A DNA stretch of 64,000 nt from the NCBI RefSeq assembly GCF_002159765.1, contig NZ_NFJH01000002.1, positions 124,001 through 188,000 of the forward strand, in the 5' to 3' direction. The DNA comes from Collinsella sp. An268 (GTDB taxonomy: Bacteria; Actinomycetota; Coriobacteriia; Coriobacteriales; Coriobacteriaceae). The translations under genes were made by a program, and so were the position numbers. Below the pieces are notes generated by a model. It did no database searches. It was not told the DNA's origin and saw nothing but the letters and a program-made list of their open reading frames with translations. Positions 23,631-32,368 of this stretch are shown here, in pieces. How positions within the stretch are numbered: the stretch's first letter is position 1; each line of letters opens with the position of its first letter.

Positions 23631-24383
23631 ATGGCAGACAACGACACCCACGAGGCGGGGGAGCGCACCTACTACCGCGGTCCCGTGATGATGCGCGGCC
23701 GCATGATCCCCACCGACAACACCTACGCCAACCTGCTCGCCCCGGAGAAATCGACCGACTGGCTGCACATGGACCCCTGGCGGGTGCTGCGGATCCAGGC
23801 GGAGTTCGTGGACGGCTTCGGCGCGCTCGCCGAGGTGGGCCCCGCGGTCGTCATCTTCGGCTCGGCGCGCACGCAGCCGGACGACCCCATGTACGCGGCC
23901 GCGCGCGAGACGGGGCGGCTTCTTGCCGAGCGGGGAGTTGCCACCATGACGGGCGGCGGCCCCGGCATCATGGAGGCGGCCAACCGCGGCGCGGCGGAGG
24001 CGGACGGCACCTCCATCGGTCTGGGGATCGAGCTCCCGCACGAGCAGGAGCTCAACCGCTGGGTCAACCTCGGCATGACCTTCCGCTACTTCTTCGTCCG
24101 CAAGACCATGTTCGTCAAGTACTCGGACGGCGCCATCGTCTTCCCGGGCGGCTTCGGCACGCTCGACGAGCTCTTCGAGCTCCTCACCCTCGTTCAGACG
24201 CACAAGGTCGCCCGCACGCCGGTGGTGCTTATGGGGTCCGACTACTGGCGGGGGCTCTTCGATTGGATCGACGGGGTGCTCCGCGGCGAGGGTATGATCT
24301 CTGAGCTCGACCCCAAGCTCGTGCATATTACCGATGAGGTCGCCGAGGCCGTCGCGCTCGCCACGAGCGGCATCGGGCGGTAG
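23631..24383 (+). CDS. LOG family protein (TIGR00730-type Rossmann fold)
   Basis: A 250-residue LOG-family protein with TGGGPGIMEAANRGA near 106-120 and the PGGFGTLDE signature near 171-179. Family members hydrolyse nucleoside 5'-monophosphates such as AMP, or cytokinin ribotides, to base plus ribose phosphate. The larger size and N-terminal extension match the bacterial type II group. AGGAGG lies eight bases before ATG 23631. It is followed by a PARG-like gene in the same direction. Confidence 0.88.
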   Translation: MADNDTHEAGERTYYRGPVMMRGRMIPTDNTYANLLAPEKSTDWLHMDPWRVLRIQAEFVDGFGALAEVGPAVVIFGSARTQPDDPMYAAARETGRLLAERGVATMTGGGPGIMEAANRGAAEADGTSIGLGIELPHEQELNRWVNLGMTFRYFFVRKTMFVKYSDGAIVFPGGFGTLDELFELLTLVQTHKVARTPVVLMGSDYWRGLFDWIDGVLRGEGMISELDPKLVHITDEVAEAVALATSGIGR

Positions 24384-24569
24384 GCGCGCGGCCGGGCGCT
24401 CGCGCGGCAGGCCGCCATGGCGCCGGCGCTCACGCCGCCGCGGCCGTTGCGGAGGGCGGCGCGCCGCGGGCGACGGTGCCTTGGCCAAAGGCCGATTTCT
24501 CGGTCGGATGCCGGGCGGTTTGGCCTACGATGGATGCCGAACGCGATACCGACGGCGAAAGGTGAGGCT

Positions 24570-25559
24570 ATGGCTGACGAAAGAAGCGGACGGCGACAGG
24601 GCGGCAGGCAGAACCCGCGGCGCGAGGGGCGCGCCCGCGCGGCTGAGCGGCATACGGCCGAGGTCGCCGAGCGTCTGGCGAAAGACATCGAGCGCTCGCT
24701 CGGCGGGGTCAAGCACTATGACGGCGCGCCCAAGGTGAAGGCGCCGGCCGCGCCCGTCACCGAGGAGCCGGCTGAGGAAGCGGCGCCCGAGACGGCCGCG
24801 CCCGCGTTGCCCCAGGTGAGCGTCGTCGACGCCGATTCCGTGGCGGCCGTGCTCGAGAACGGTCGCGGGTACGCGCAGTTCTGCGACCTCGCGCTCCTCG
24901 ACTTCGCGAGCTTCGTCAACCCGGGCGGCGGCTATATCCGCGGCGCCTGGGCGCAGGAGGAGGCGCTCTGCGCGGAGTCGTACCTCTACAACGTGCTCGA
25001 TGAGCAGCGCGCGTGGTACCAGGAGAACCGCCGCCGCAACATCAACTGCGAGCTCTACCGCGACCGCGCGCTCGTCGTGCCGGCCGTGCGCTTCGAGCGG
25101 AGCAAGATGCACGCCTACGCCGACGTCATCGTCGCCGCGGCGCCCAACGCCCGGCGCGCCCGCGAGGAGTACCACGTGACCGACGAGCAGCTCGAGCGCG
25201 CTCTGCGCGACCGGATCCGCCTCGTGCTCGCCATCGTCGACGACTTGGGGCGCGAGAAGGTCGTGCTCGGCGCATGGGGCTGCGGCGTCTTTGGATGGGA
25301 TGCCGAGCAGGTGGCCGAGGCCTTCCGCCAAGAGCTCGCCTCTGGCCGGTGGGGCGTCAAGCAGGTGATCTTCGCCGTGCCGCAGACGCGCTACGACGAC
25401 AACCTCGCCCAGTTCCGCCATGTTCTCGGCGCCTTCCCCGCTGCGCCGGCGCAAAGCTATGCCGAGGCCTCTGCCAAGGCCGCCCAGGCGCGCGCCGCCG
25501 AGGAGGCCGCCCGCGCGGACGACGAGGATGAAGACGACGATTGGCGCAAGTATCTCTAA
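24570..25559 (+). CDS. TIGR02452 family PARG-like protein
   Basis: A 329-residue protein of the TIGR02452 (DUF2263) family, a microbial poly(ADP-ribose) glycohydrolase-like macrodomain. It carries the PARG signature GGG-x6-QEE (NPGGGYIRGAWAQEEAL, about 119-135) and GAWGCGVFGW near 233. The first 85 residues are a basic then Ala/Pro/Glu-rich extension and the C-terminus is an acidic DDEDEDDDW tail. It probably removes ADP-ribose from macromolecules or frees it. ATG 24570 has AAAGGTGAGG before it. It lies downstream of the LOG gene. Confidence 0.85.
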   Translation: MADERSGRRQGGRQNPRREGRARAAERHTAEVAERLAKDIERSLGGVKHYDGAPKVKAPAAPVTEEPAEEAAPETAAPALPQVSVVDADSVAAVLENGRGYAQFCDLALLDFASFVNPGGGYIRGAWAQEEALCAESYLYNVLDEQRAWYQENRRRNINCELYRDRALVVPAVRFERSKMHAYADVIVAAAPNARRAREEYHVTDEQLERALRDRIRLVLAIVDDLGREKVVLGAWGCGVFGWDAEQVAEAFRQELASGRWGVKQVIFAVPQTRYDDNLAQFRHVLGAFPAAPAQSYAEASAKAAQARAAEEAARADDEDEDDDWRKYL

Positions 25560-25581
25560 CCTGTCTGCCGCCTAACGGAGA

Positions 25582-25615
25582 ATCGGCGCATCCCCCGTGG
25601 TGGAGATGCGCCGAT
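25582..25615. terminator. 11-bp inverted repeat between convergent genes
   Basis: ATCGGCGCATC (25582-25592) pairs perfectly with 25605-25615 over a 12-base loop. It sits between the PARG-like gene and the convergent DUF308 gene. Confidence 0.6.
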
Positions 25616-25691
25616 AACAGGGCTTCCATATGCCGATGCCCCCGCGGAGCGGCCGCAACGGTAGGTGGCCGCCCCCGTGCTTGTCCCGCGT

Positions 25692-26282
25692 TTAGCGGTC
25701 GATGCGCTTGATGGCGATGCCCTCGACCGTAAGGGTGATTCCCGCCACGATGAGATAGGCGGCGATGAGGTAGCTCAAGACCACGCTCGAGATGAGCGGC
25801 ATGAAGATGAACGCGATGCCCAGGATGATGTTGAGTACGCCCGTCGCCGTCCCCATGGACGAGGTGGGGATCTGGTAGTAGCGCATCTGCCGTGCGAACG
25901 AGATGCGCTCGACGCCCGTCATGATGAGCATGAACGCCAGCAGGTAGATGATGGACCCGGCGAGCACGCTCGTGGGGAGCATGAAGAGCAGCAGCGCCAG
26001 GATGGCGTTGAGGATGCCCGCGGCGAGCTGCGCGCCGTTGCGGAAGAACTCGGGCGTCTGCGCGTAGGTCGCGATCTGCCCGATGCCGTGGACGAGAAGG
26101 ACCGTCACGATGACGCCCTGCACGAAGGAGTACGTGCTGAGCGGTGCCACCATCGCCGCCACGCCGGCGAGCGCGAGCACGATGCCGAAGACGATCATGC
26201 CGGCCTTGGCGCGCCCGGTCATGCGGTTCCACTGTTCGATATAGTCGCTGATGTAATCGTGATCTGCGTCGTACCACTTCAT
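25692..26282 (-). CDS. DUF308 (HdeD-like) membrane protein
   Basis: A 196-residue integral membrane protein with six hydrophobic segments arranged as pairs, the DUF308/HdeD pattern. HdeD in enterobacteria is linked to acid resistance; the role here is unknown. The N-terminus is hydrophilic (MKWYDADHDYISDYIEQWN). It stands alone; thiD is upstream on the same strand with 230 bp between. Confidence 0.82.
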   Translation of the reverse strand: MKWYDADHDYISDYIEQWNRMTGRAKAGMIVFGIVLALAGVAAMVAPLSTYSFVQGVIVTVLLVHGIGQIATYAQTPEFFRNGAQLAAGILNAILALLLFMLPTSVLAGSIIYLLAFMLIMTGVERISFARQMRYYQIPTSSMGTATGVLNIILGIAFIFMPLISSVVLSYLIAAYLIVAGITLTVEGIAIKRIDR

Positions 26283-26512
26283 GGTGCAACCTCCATCTGA
26301 AAAGCCCCCAGCCGATTGTCCGGTAGGGGCATGGTGTTACTCCATATCTACCCGCGGCAGCGTGGATTAAGCTCCGCGTATGCAAGGGGACCAAAGCTTA
26401 AGTCGGCCCTAAGGAAGCGCCGGGCGGTCCCGGGGGAGCGCCGGGTCCGCGTGCCAGCGCCCGTCGCTCCTTTTGGGTATACACAGCTTTCTGATTTGCG
26501 TATACAGCGACC

Positions 26513-27334
26513 CTAATACTGCCACATGTGGTCGAGGGGGCCGGAGCCCTGGCCGAGGTCGAGGCCGGCGGCGAGTGCGCCCGTCAGGTACGTCTTTGCC
26601 TGGTTGATGGCGTCCGTGAGGGGCATGCCCTGGGCAAGACCGCAGGCGATGGCGCTCGAGAGGGTGCAGCCGGTGCCATGGGTGTTCGCCGTCTCGATGC
26701 GCGTGTGGCGAAACCACGTGGTGTTTGGCCGGGCGGCGGGGTCGGCTGCGGGCTCGGCGAGCACGTCGTTGGCGTCGTTAACGTTGTGGCCGCCTTTGAG
26801 GAGAACGGCGCAGCCAAAGCGCCGCACGAGTGCGCAGGCGAGCTCCTCTTGGTCGTGCGCGGTGGATACGGGGTCGTCGACCTCGGCAAGCGCCTGGGCC
26901 TCGAGGATGTTGGGTGTGATGACGGTGGCGAGGCCAAAGAGCCTTCCGGTCAGGGCGGCGACGGCGTCCTCGCTGATGAGCCTGGCGCCCGACGTGGCGA
27001 CCATCACGGGGTCGACGACGACGTTTTTCGCCTGCCAATGGCAGAGCCTGTCGGCGATGGCCTCGATGATGCCCGCCTGCGACACCATGCCAATTTTGAC
27101 GGCCGCGGGCGGGATGTCCTCGAAGACGGCGTCGATCTGGGCGGCGACGAACTCCGGCGTGGCGTCGAGCACGGAGCGCACGCCCGTGGTGTTCTGCGCG
27201 GTGAGCGCGGTGATGGCCGTCTCGGCAAACAGGTGGTGCGCGGCGATGGTTTTGATGTCCGCCTGGATGCCCGCCCCTCCGCTCGAATCGGAGCCGGCGA
27301 TGGAAAGGACGGCGGGTAGGGTCTTGGTCTGCAT
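26513..27334 (-). CDS. thiD: hydroxymethylpyrimidine/phosphomethylpyrimidine kinase
   Basis: ThiD phosphorylates HMP and HMP-P in thiamine synthesis. The 273-residue protein has the ribokinase-fold motifs SIAGSDSSGGAGIQAD at 11-26, VDPVMVATSG near 107, LLKGGH near 176 and the C-terminal THGTGCTLSSAIA anion hole with the catalytic Asp region replaced as usual in the family by C/T-rich sequence. It lies downstream of thiC, but a strong hairpin stands between them, so partial read-through or a separate promoter is likely. Confidence 0.94.
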   Translation of the reverse strand: MQTKTLPAVLSIAGSDSSGGAGIQADIKTIAAHHLFAETAITALTAQNTTGVRSVLDATPEFVAAQIDAVFEDIPPAAVKIGMVSQAGIIEAIADRLCHWQAKNVVVDPVMVATSGARLISEDAVAALTGRLFGLATVITPNILEAQALAEVDDPVSTAHDQEELACALVRRFGCAVLLKGGHNVNDANDVLAEPAADPAARPNTTWFRHTRIETANTHGTGCTLSSAIACGLAQGMPLTDAINQAKTYLTGALAAGLDLGQGSGPLDHMWQY

Positions 27335-27373
27335 GGCTGCCTCGGCAATCTGGCGCTATGCGCCCGAGAGTGG

Positions 27374-27406
27374 AAACGGGACCGGCCGGCGTGGCCGGTC
27401 CCGTTT
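27374..27406. terminator. 14-bp stem between thiC and thiD
   Basis: AAACGGGACCGGCC (27374-27387) pairs perfectly with 27393-27406 over a 5-base loop; A and T tracts end both arms. It should limit transcription from thiC into thiD. Confidence 0.75.
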
Positions 27407-27472
27407 GTCGTACCCAGCCGAGGCGATGGGCATACATCCGTCGACGGGACGGTGGTGCCGGCCGCGTGCGGC

Positions 27473-28828
27473 CTACTCGGCGTCGAGGTCGATGGTCGTC
27501 CCCTCAAAGATCTTGTTGACGGTGCGGACGGCGCACATCTTGCCGCACATGGTGCAGGTGCCCTCGGTGGACGCGGGGGACGCCTCGTAGCGCGCCTTGG
27601 ACGTCACGGGGTCGAGCGCGTACCGCCACATCTCGTCCCAGGCGAGGCGGCGCCGCGCGTCGCCCATGCGGTCGTCGGCCTCGCGCGCACCGGGCACGCC
27701 CTTGGCGATGTCGGCGGCGTGGGCGGCGATGCGCGTGGCGATAAGGCCGTCGAGCACGTCTTTGGCGTCGGGCAGGCACAGGTGCTCGGCAGGCGTCACG
27801 TAGCAGAGGAAGTCCGCGCCCGCGCTCGCCGAGATGGCGCCGCCGATAGCTGCGGTGATGTGGTCGTAGCCCACGCCGAGGTCCGTCACGAGCGGGCCCA
27901 GTACGTAGTAGGGGGCGCCATGGCAGAGGCTCTTCTCAAGACGGACGTTCGCCTCGATCTCGTTGATGGGCATGTGGCCCGGCCCCTCAATCATCACCTG
28001 CACGCCGGCGTCCCAGGCACGGCGGGTGAGCTTGCCGAGCTCGATCATCTCGGCCGTCTCGGCGGCGTCGTTGGCGTCGAAGAGGCAGCCCGGCCGGCAG
28101 GAGTCGCCGAGCGAGATCGTGACGTCGAACTCGTGGCAGATCTTGAGGACCTCGTCGTAGAACTCGAAGAACGGGTTCTCGTTGCCCGTGACCTCCATCC
28201 AGCCGAAGAGGAGCGACCCGCCGCGACTGACGATGTTCATGAGGCGGCCGGTCTCCTTGAACGTCTTGATGACGGAGCGGTTGATGCCGCAGTGGATGGT
28301 GAGGAAGTCGACGCCGTCCTCGGCGTGCGCGCGCACGGTGGCGAGCAGGTCCTCGGCCGTGAGCTTGACGAGCGGCTTTTCCATATAGCCGATGGCGTCG
28401 TACATGGGGACGGTTCCCACCATGAGCGGGGTCTTCTGGACGAGCTCCTGGCGGAAGAACCTGGTCTTGCCGGAGTTGGAGAGGTCCATGATGGCGTCTG
28501 CCCCAAACTTCTCCGCGGTGGCGACCTTCTCCCACTCCACGTCGGCGTTTGCCACGTCGCCGGAGATGCCGAGGTTCACGTTCACCTTGGTGGAGAGCCC
28601 CGCACCCACGCCGCGAGGCTCGAGGCCCTGGGCGAGATGGCGGATGTTCGCCGGGATGGCGATGCGTCCGGCGGCGACGCCCTCGCGGATGAACTCGGGG
28701 TCGCGATGCTCGCGGGCGGCCACGGCGCGCATGGCGTCGGTTATGATGCCCGCGCGCGCGAAATCAAGCTGGGTCACCGGCGCGCCGGCGGTGGTGGGGG
28801 TCGAGTCGGTATGCGATGATGCGGTCAT
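27473..28828 (-). CDS. thiC: phosphomethylpyrimidine synthase
   Basis: ThiC is a radical-SAM-type enzyme that turns aminoimidazole ribotide into HMP-P. The 451-residue protein is of the short bacterial/archaeal type, with STKVNVNLGISGD near 79, SRGGS, SLGDSCRPG, EGPGHMP and the C-terminal cluster motif CTMCGKMC (about 424-431). The start at 28828 follows GGAGGGAG, which is part of the 3' edge of the TPP riboswitch. ThiC supplies the ThiD substrate; thiE/thiG are not visible. Confidence 0.95.
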   Translation of the reverse strand: MTASSHTDSTPTTAGAPVTQLDFARAGIITDAMRAVAAREHRDPEFIREGVAAGRIAIPANIRHLAQGLEPRGVGAGLSTKVNVNLGISGDVANADVEWEKVATAEKFGADAIMDLSNSGKTRFFRQELVQKTPLMVGTVPMYDAIGYMEKPLVKLTAEDLLATVRAHAEDGVDFLTIHCGINRSVIKTFKETGRLMNIVSRGGSLLFGWMEVTGNENPFFEFYDEVLKICHEFDVTISLGDSCRPGCLFDANDAAETAEMIELGKLTRRAWDAGVQVMIEGPGHMPINEIEANVRLEKSLCHGAPYYVLGPLVTDLGVGYDHITAAIGGAISASAGADFLCYVTPAEHLCLPDAKDVLDGLIATRIAAHAADIAKGVPGAREADDRMGDARRRLAWDEMWRYALDPVTSKARYEASPASTEGTCTMCGKMCAVRTVNKIFEGTTIDLDAE

Positions 28829-28834
28829 GTTAAC

Positions 28835-28924
28835 TCCCTCCGTTGGCATTACCCACATCAGGTTCCTCGGGTCGGGGCGGGCGCGCCCCCTCTCAGCCTG
28901 CCGTCCTGCCCTGCAAGCTCCCCG
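28835..28924 (-). ncRNA. TPP riboswitch upstream of thiC
   Basis: Read on the minus strand it has the THI-element order: GGGGAGC, GGCTGAGAGGG, then GAACCTGATGTGG, TAATGCCAACGGAGGGA. The CTGAGA and ACCTGAT words are diagnostic. The 3' edge overlaps the ribosome site of thiC, pointing to control of translation start by thiamine pyrophosphate. Confidence 0.95.
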
Positions 28925-29097
28925 TATGTCGGCGCGGATGTCCGCGCTGCTTAGATTATAGCCTCTGGCACCGGTAGGCTATAGCCCCGTGGTCCCGCGG
29001 AGATGACGGCGGTCCTGCCGCGTGCCGCCCGGCCATATACAGCGGCGTCTCACGGAGCCATTCGCTTGCGCGATGCTGCCGCGCCGCCTATTACTAA

Positions 29098-29138
29098 CCC
29101 CCTATGGACAAAAACCTCCGCGATTTTTGTCCAAGGGG
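29098..29138. terminator. inverted repeat with A/T tracts between thiC leader and HAD gene
   Basis: TGGACAAAAA (29105-29114) pairs with TTTTTGTCCA (29124-29133), extended by CCCC/GGGG outside. On the minus strand it lies directly after the HAD gene and has the shape of its terminator. Confidence 0.75.
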
Positions 29139-29139
29139 C

Positions 29140-29928
29140 TCAGTGCCCGACGGACGTGTCCTGCACGATGTCGAGGAGGCGTCGCTCGGCGTATGCGGCA
29201 AAGCGCTCCTCCACCTCGTCAAATGACCGTGCGAACTCCTCCATGGAGCCCGCCCAAGTCGCGCGCACGGGGCGGCGGCCGTGGCCCACGTAGGCGGTTT
29301 GGATGCCGCAGTCCGGGGTGGGGAAGTCGCGCTTGGGGTCGTTGCCCACCATGAGGATCTCCTCGGGGGCGAAGCCCAGGGTCTCGGCGCAAGCGAGGTA
29401 ATAGGTGGGACTCGGCTTCACGCGGGTGGTGTTCTCCATATAGGTGACGAGCTTGAACGGGATGTCGGTCAGGCTGCCCCATCCCATGCGGGTGCGGATG
29501 CAAGCCTCGCTGAAGCTCGGGTTGGTGAGGAGCGCCACGGTATAGCCGCGGTCGAGCGCCCGATCGACGGCCTCGAGCGCGCCGGGGCGCGGGCGCGCCG
29601 CGATGATCGCGTCGTTTCTGCCGGGGAGGACCTCGCGCTCGTAATAGGTGAAGGCGTCCGCCACCACGGGGTCGGCGAGGGCGACGCCGCAGCGCCGCTC
29701 GATCTCCGCGTCGAAGAAGGCGCGGTTGGTGCGCGTGTCGTCGTCGGACCGGGAGTTGTTGTTGAGGTCGAGCATGACGCCCGTGAGCGAGGCGAACGTC
29801 GCGAGCGGGTTCTTGCGTCCCACGTCGGCCAAAAGCGTCGCCTCGTCTTTGGCGAACACGGCGATAAACGCGCTCAGGTTGATGCTGAGCAGCGTGTCGT
29901 CCATATCGAATGCGATGCACTTGAGCAC
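29140..29928 (-). CDS. HAD family hydrolase
   Basis: A 262-residue haloacid-dehalogenase-type phosphatase. Motif I is FDMDDTL at about 6-12, motif II LLTNPS near 127, motif III lysine region RVKPSP near 165 and motif IV GNDPKRDF near 187. The insert between motifs I and II is a helical cap (C1 type). The substrate is unknown. The start is GTG with AGGAGG seven bases before it, judged better than far-upstream in-frame codons. Confidence 0.85.
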   Translation of the reverse strand: MLKCIAFDMDDTLLSINLSAFIAVFAKDEATLLADVGRKNPLATFASLTGVMLDLNNNSRSDDDTRTNRAFFDAEIERRCGVALADPVVADAFTYYEREVLPGRNDAIIAARPRPGALEAVDRALDRGYTVALLTNPSFSEACIRTRMGWGSLTDIPFKLVTYMENTTRVKPSPTYYLACAETLGFAPEEILMVGNDPKRDFPTPDCGIQTAYVGHGRRPVRATWAGSMEEFARSFDEVEERFAAYAERRLLDIVQDTSVGH

Positions 29929-30394
29929 GGGGGCACCTCCTCGCTGGTAGAACCGGGTTTTGGGGCGACGCGGACGGGTCGGCCGCCGGGTCGCGTATGG
30001 GTGGGTGTACCCAGAGGCGGCGGATAATGCGCCGGGGCGCGCGCATCGACACGCCAAGCACATGACCGCCGAGAGAAACGGGCGGGGAGCGGGCTTGCCG
30101 ACGATGCCGCCTGCGGCGCCGGGCGTCCCGTGGACGCGCGACCGTCCGCCGTCTGAGGGGGACCGTCTACCGCGCGGATGCGCGAATTTTCGCACCGAAG
30201 GTAAATTTGCGCAAGTCATTCTTGAAAAACCGGCGGCAACAACGTATTCTTTACTTCCGTGAGTTTCTATCGAAGCTCACGTCCGTATCTGTCGGCCCCC
30301 GAGTGTTCCCAACCGGTGGGTGACGGCCCCGAGCGGGTCGGCTCCTGTCGTAGGTCTAGCGGTCGGGGCCCCGTACATCGAAAGGGGTCCACCT
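29929..30394. other. long upstream region and leader of rpsA
   Basis: No gene is supported in these 466 bases. The last 175 hold the rpsA promoter (30222-30250) and a GC-rich leader with possible hairpins; the first 290 show nothing recognisable. The length of the leader is compatible with feedback control of S1, but no known motif was seen. Confidence 0.5.
30222..30250 (+). promoter_or_regulatory. sigma-70-type promoter for rpsA
   Basis: TTGAAA (30222-30227) and TATTCT (30245-30250) are separated by 17 bases, a strong vegetative promoter in a GC-rich genome. It lies about 145 bases before the rpsA start codon. Confidence 0.8.
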
Positions 30395-31558
30395 TTGAGT
30401 GAGATTCAGAACGCGTCCATCTTCTCTCTTGACGATGTGAATGAAGAGGAGATGAACAGCCTTATCGACGGTACCATCACCGACTTCGATGAGGGTGATC
30501 TTGTCAGCGGCACCGTTGTCAAGATCGAGAAGGACGAGGTCCTCGTTGACATCGGATTCAAGTCCGAGGGCGTCATCCCGGTCCGCGAGCTCTCCATCCG
30601 CAAGGACGCTAACCCGGCCGACATCGTCAACCTCGGCGACTCCATCGAGGCCCTCGTCCTTCAGAAGGAGGACAAGGACGGTCGTCTCGTGCTCTCCAAG
30701 AAGCGTGCCGAGTACGAGCGCGCCTGGAACCGCATCGAGGAGAAGTTCAACTCCGGCGAGAACGTCGAGGGCGAGGTCATCGAGGTCGTCAAGGGCGGTC
30801 TCATCCTCGACATCGGCCTGCGCGGCTTCTTGCCCGCCTCCCTCGTTGACCTGCGCCGCGTGAAGGACCTCAGCTCCTACCTCGGCACCCGCATCGAGGC
30901 CCGCGTCATCGAGATGGACCGCAACCGCAACAACGTCGTGCTCTCCCGCCGCGTGGTGCTCGAGGAGTCCCGCAAGGCCGAGCGCACCGAGATCCTCTCC
31001 AAGCTCAAGGCCGGCATGCGCCTCAAGGGCACGGTCTCCTCGATCGTGGACTTCGGCGCCTTCGTGGATCTGGGCGGCATCGACGGCCTCATCCACATTT
31101 CCGAGCTCTCCTGGAACCACGTCAACCATCCCTCCGAGGTCGTCAAGGTCGGCCAGGAGGTCGAGGTCGAGGTGCTCGACGTCGATCTCAACCGCGAGCG
31201 CATCTCGCTCGGCCTCAAGCAGACCACCGAGGATCCGTGGCGTTCGCTCGTCAAGAAGTACCCCGTGGGCGCTATCGTCGAGGGTACCGTCACCAAGCTC
31301 GTGCCGTTCGGCGCGTTCGTCGACCTCGGCGAGGGTATCGAGGGCCTCGTGCACATCTCCGAGATGGCCAACAAGCACGTGGACCAGCCCGCTCAGGTCA
31401 CGCATGTGGGCGCTAAGGTGCAGGTCAAGGTCATGGAGATTGACCTCGACCGTCGTCGCATCTCGCTCTCGATGAAGTCCGCCGCCGAGACCCTCGGCGT
31501 GGAGATTGAGGTCGCCCCGCTCGACAAGCCGGAGGAGAAGGCCGAGGACGCCGAGTAA
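30395..31558 (+). CDS. rpsA: 30S ribosomal protein S1
   Basis: A 387-residue S1 protein with four S1 RNA-binding domains (about 30-105, 120-190, 205-280, 290-365), each with the GxVxxIxxFGAFVDLG-type signature; the last two match it best. It binds mRNA and helps its loading on the ribosome. Four domains fit Gram-positive S1. The start is TTG after AAGGGG; MSEIQNASIF is the expected N-terminus. Codon use is strongly biased, as expected for a highly expressed gene. A terminator follows. Confidence 0.95.
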   Translation: MSEIQNASIFSLDDVNEEEMNSLIDGTITDFDEGDLVSGTVVKIEKDEVLVDIGFKSEGVIPVRELSIRKDANPADIVNLGDSIEALVLQKEDKDGRLVLSKKRAEYERAWNRIEEKFNSGENVEGEVIEVVKGGLILDIGLRGFLPASLVDLRRVKDLSSYLGTRIEARVIEMDRNRNNVVLSRRVVLEESRKAERTEILSKLKAGMRLKGTVSSIVDFGAFVDLGGIDGLIHISELSWNHVNHPSEVVKVGQEVEVEVLDVDLNRERISLGLKQTTEDPWRSLVKKYPVGAIVEGTVTKLVPFGAFVDLGEGIEGLVHISEMANKHVDQPAQVTHVGAKVQVKVMEIDLDRRRISLSMKSAAETLGVEIEVAPLDKPEEKAEDAE

Positions 31559-31583
31559 GCGTTCCCGTCATCTCGAGTTTGCC

Positions 31584-31614
31584 AGGCCCGTCGCTTCTGC
31601 GGCGGGCCTTTTGC
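31584..31614 (+). terminator. intrinsic terminator after rpsA
   Basis: AGGCCCGTCGC, loop TTCT, GCGGCGGGCCT, then TTTT: an 11-bp stem with T-run 25 bases after the stop codon. Confidence 0.85.
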
Positions 31615-31638
31615 GTCATGGCAGAAGGAGGAACTGGT

Positions 31639-32322
31639 ATGGTCATCGATACGGTGAGCGCATCTGTTGCGGACCGCCCCGCCGTGCTCTTCGATTTCGA
31701 TGGGACGCTCGCCAACACCGGCAACGCGGTCGTGACGACGGTGCGCCGCGTGCTGGGCGCGCATGGGTTCACGCCCGAGGAGATGGGCGACCTGCGCCGC
31801 TTCATCGGGCCGCCGCTCGTTGACTGCTTTCGCGACACCTGTGGGTTTGCCCAGGCGGAGGCAGAACGCGTCACCGAGGAATACCGTGCGGTCTTCGCCG
31901 AGCTCGGTCCCGCCGATTGGCCGCTCATGCCCGGAATGGCCGAGCTCGTGGCGGACCTCGCATCGGCCGGCAAGCGTCTCGCGGTCGCGACGTCGCGCAA
32001 GGAGTCGAGCGCGCGGTCCATGGTCGCCGCTCTCGGCCTCACCGAGTTCGAGGCCGTCATCGGCATGAACGAGGCCGCGGGTCGCCACACGAAGGCGGAC
32101 TCGGTGCGTGACGCCCTAGCTGCCCTCGGCCTCGGGGCGGATGACGCCGTTCTCGTGGGCGATACGGCGCACGATATCCGCGGCGCCCACGCCGAGGGGG
32201 TGCCCTGCATCTGCGTCACGTTTGGCGCCGGTGCGACGGCGGATCTCCGTGCGGCGGGGGCCGACGGCATTTGCACGGACGCGCCTGCCCTTCGGGCCGC
32301 CCTGCTGGGATATGATGGATAA
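31639..32322 (+). CDS. HAD family hydrolase (phosphoglycolate phosphatase-like)
   Basis: A 227-residue HAD phosphatase with motif I FDFDGTLANT near 18-27, cap helices with FIGPPL, motif II ATSRKESS near 120, lysine near 153 and motif IV VGDTAHDIRGA near 170-180. This pattern fits Gph/PpaX-type enzymes acting on phosphoglycolate or pyrophosphate. AGAAGGAGG lies upstream of ATG 31639. It is followed 46 bp later by the M20 dipeptidase gene. Confidence 0.88.
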   Translation: MVIDTVSASVADRPAVLFDFDGTLANTGNAVVTTVRRVLGAHGFTPEEMGDLRRFIGPPLVDCFRDTCGFAQAEAERVTEEYRAVFAELGPADWPLMPGMAELVADLASAGKRLAVATSRKESSARSMVAALGLTEFEAVIGMNEAAGRHTKADSVRDALAALGLGADDAVLVGDTAHDIRGAHAEGVPCICVTFGAGATADLRAAGADGICTDAPALRAALLGYDG

Positions 32323-32368
32323 ACATGCGGATGGCGGTGTCCTGCCGCCGACAAGAGATGGGAGATCC

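Noticed and set aside
26476-26503. Two GTATACA words resembling the toxin-antitoxin operator half-site
   Set aside because: Direct rather than inverted repeats, no perfect dyad, and located downstream of thiD; more likely chance.
27452-28819. 455-codon plus-strand open frame opposite thiC
   Set aside because: Antisense shadow; ThiC motifs and the TPP riboswitch fix the coding strand.
29929-30221. Protein extension of the HAD gene to 30219
   Set aside because: The extension is Arg/Pro-rich with no similarity to the family, while GTG 29928 has AGGAGG seven bases upstream and begins at the usual place before motif I.
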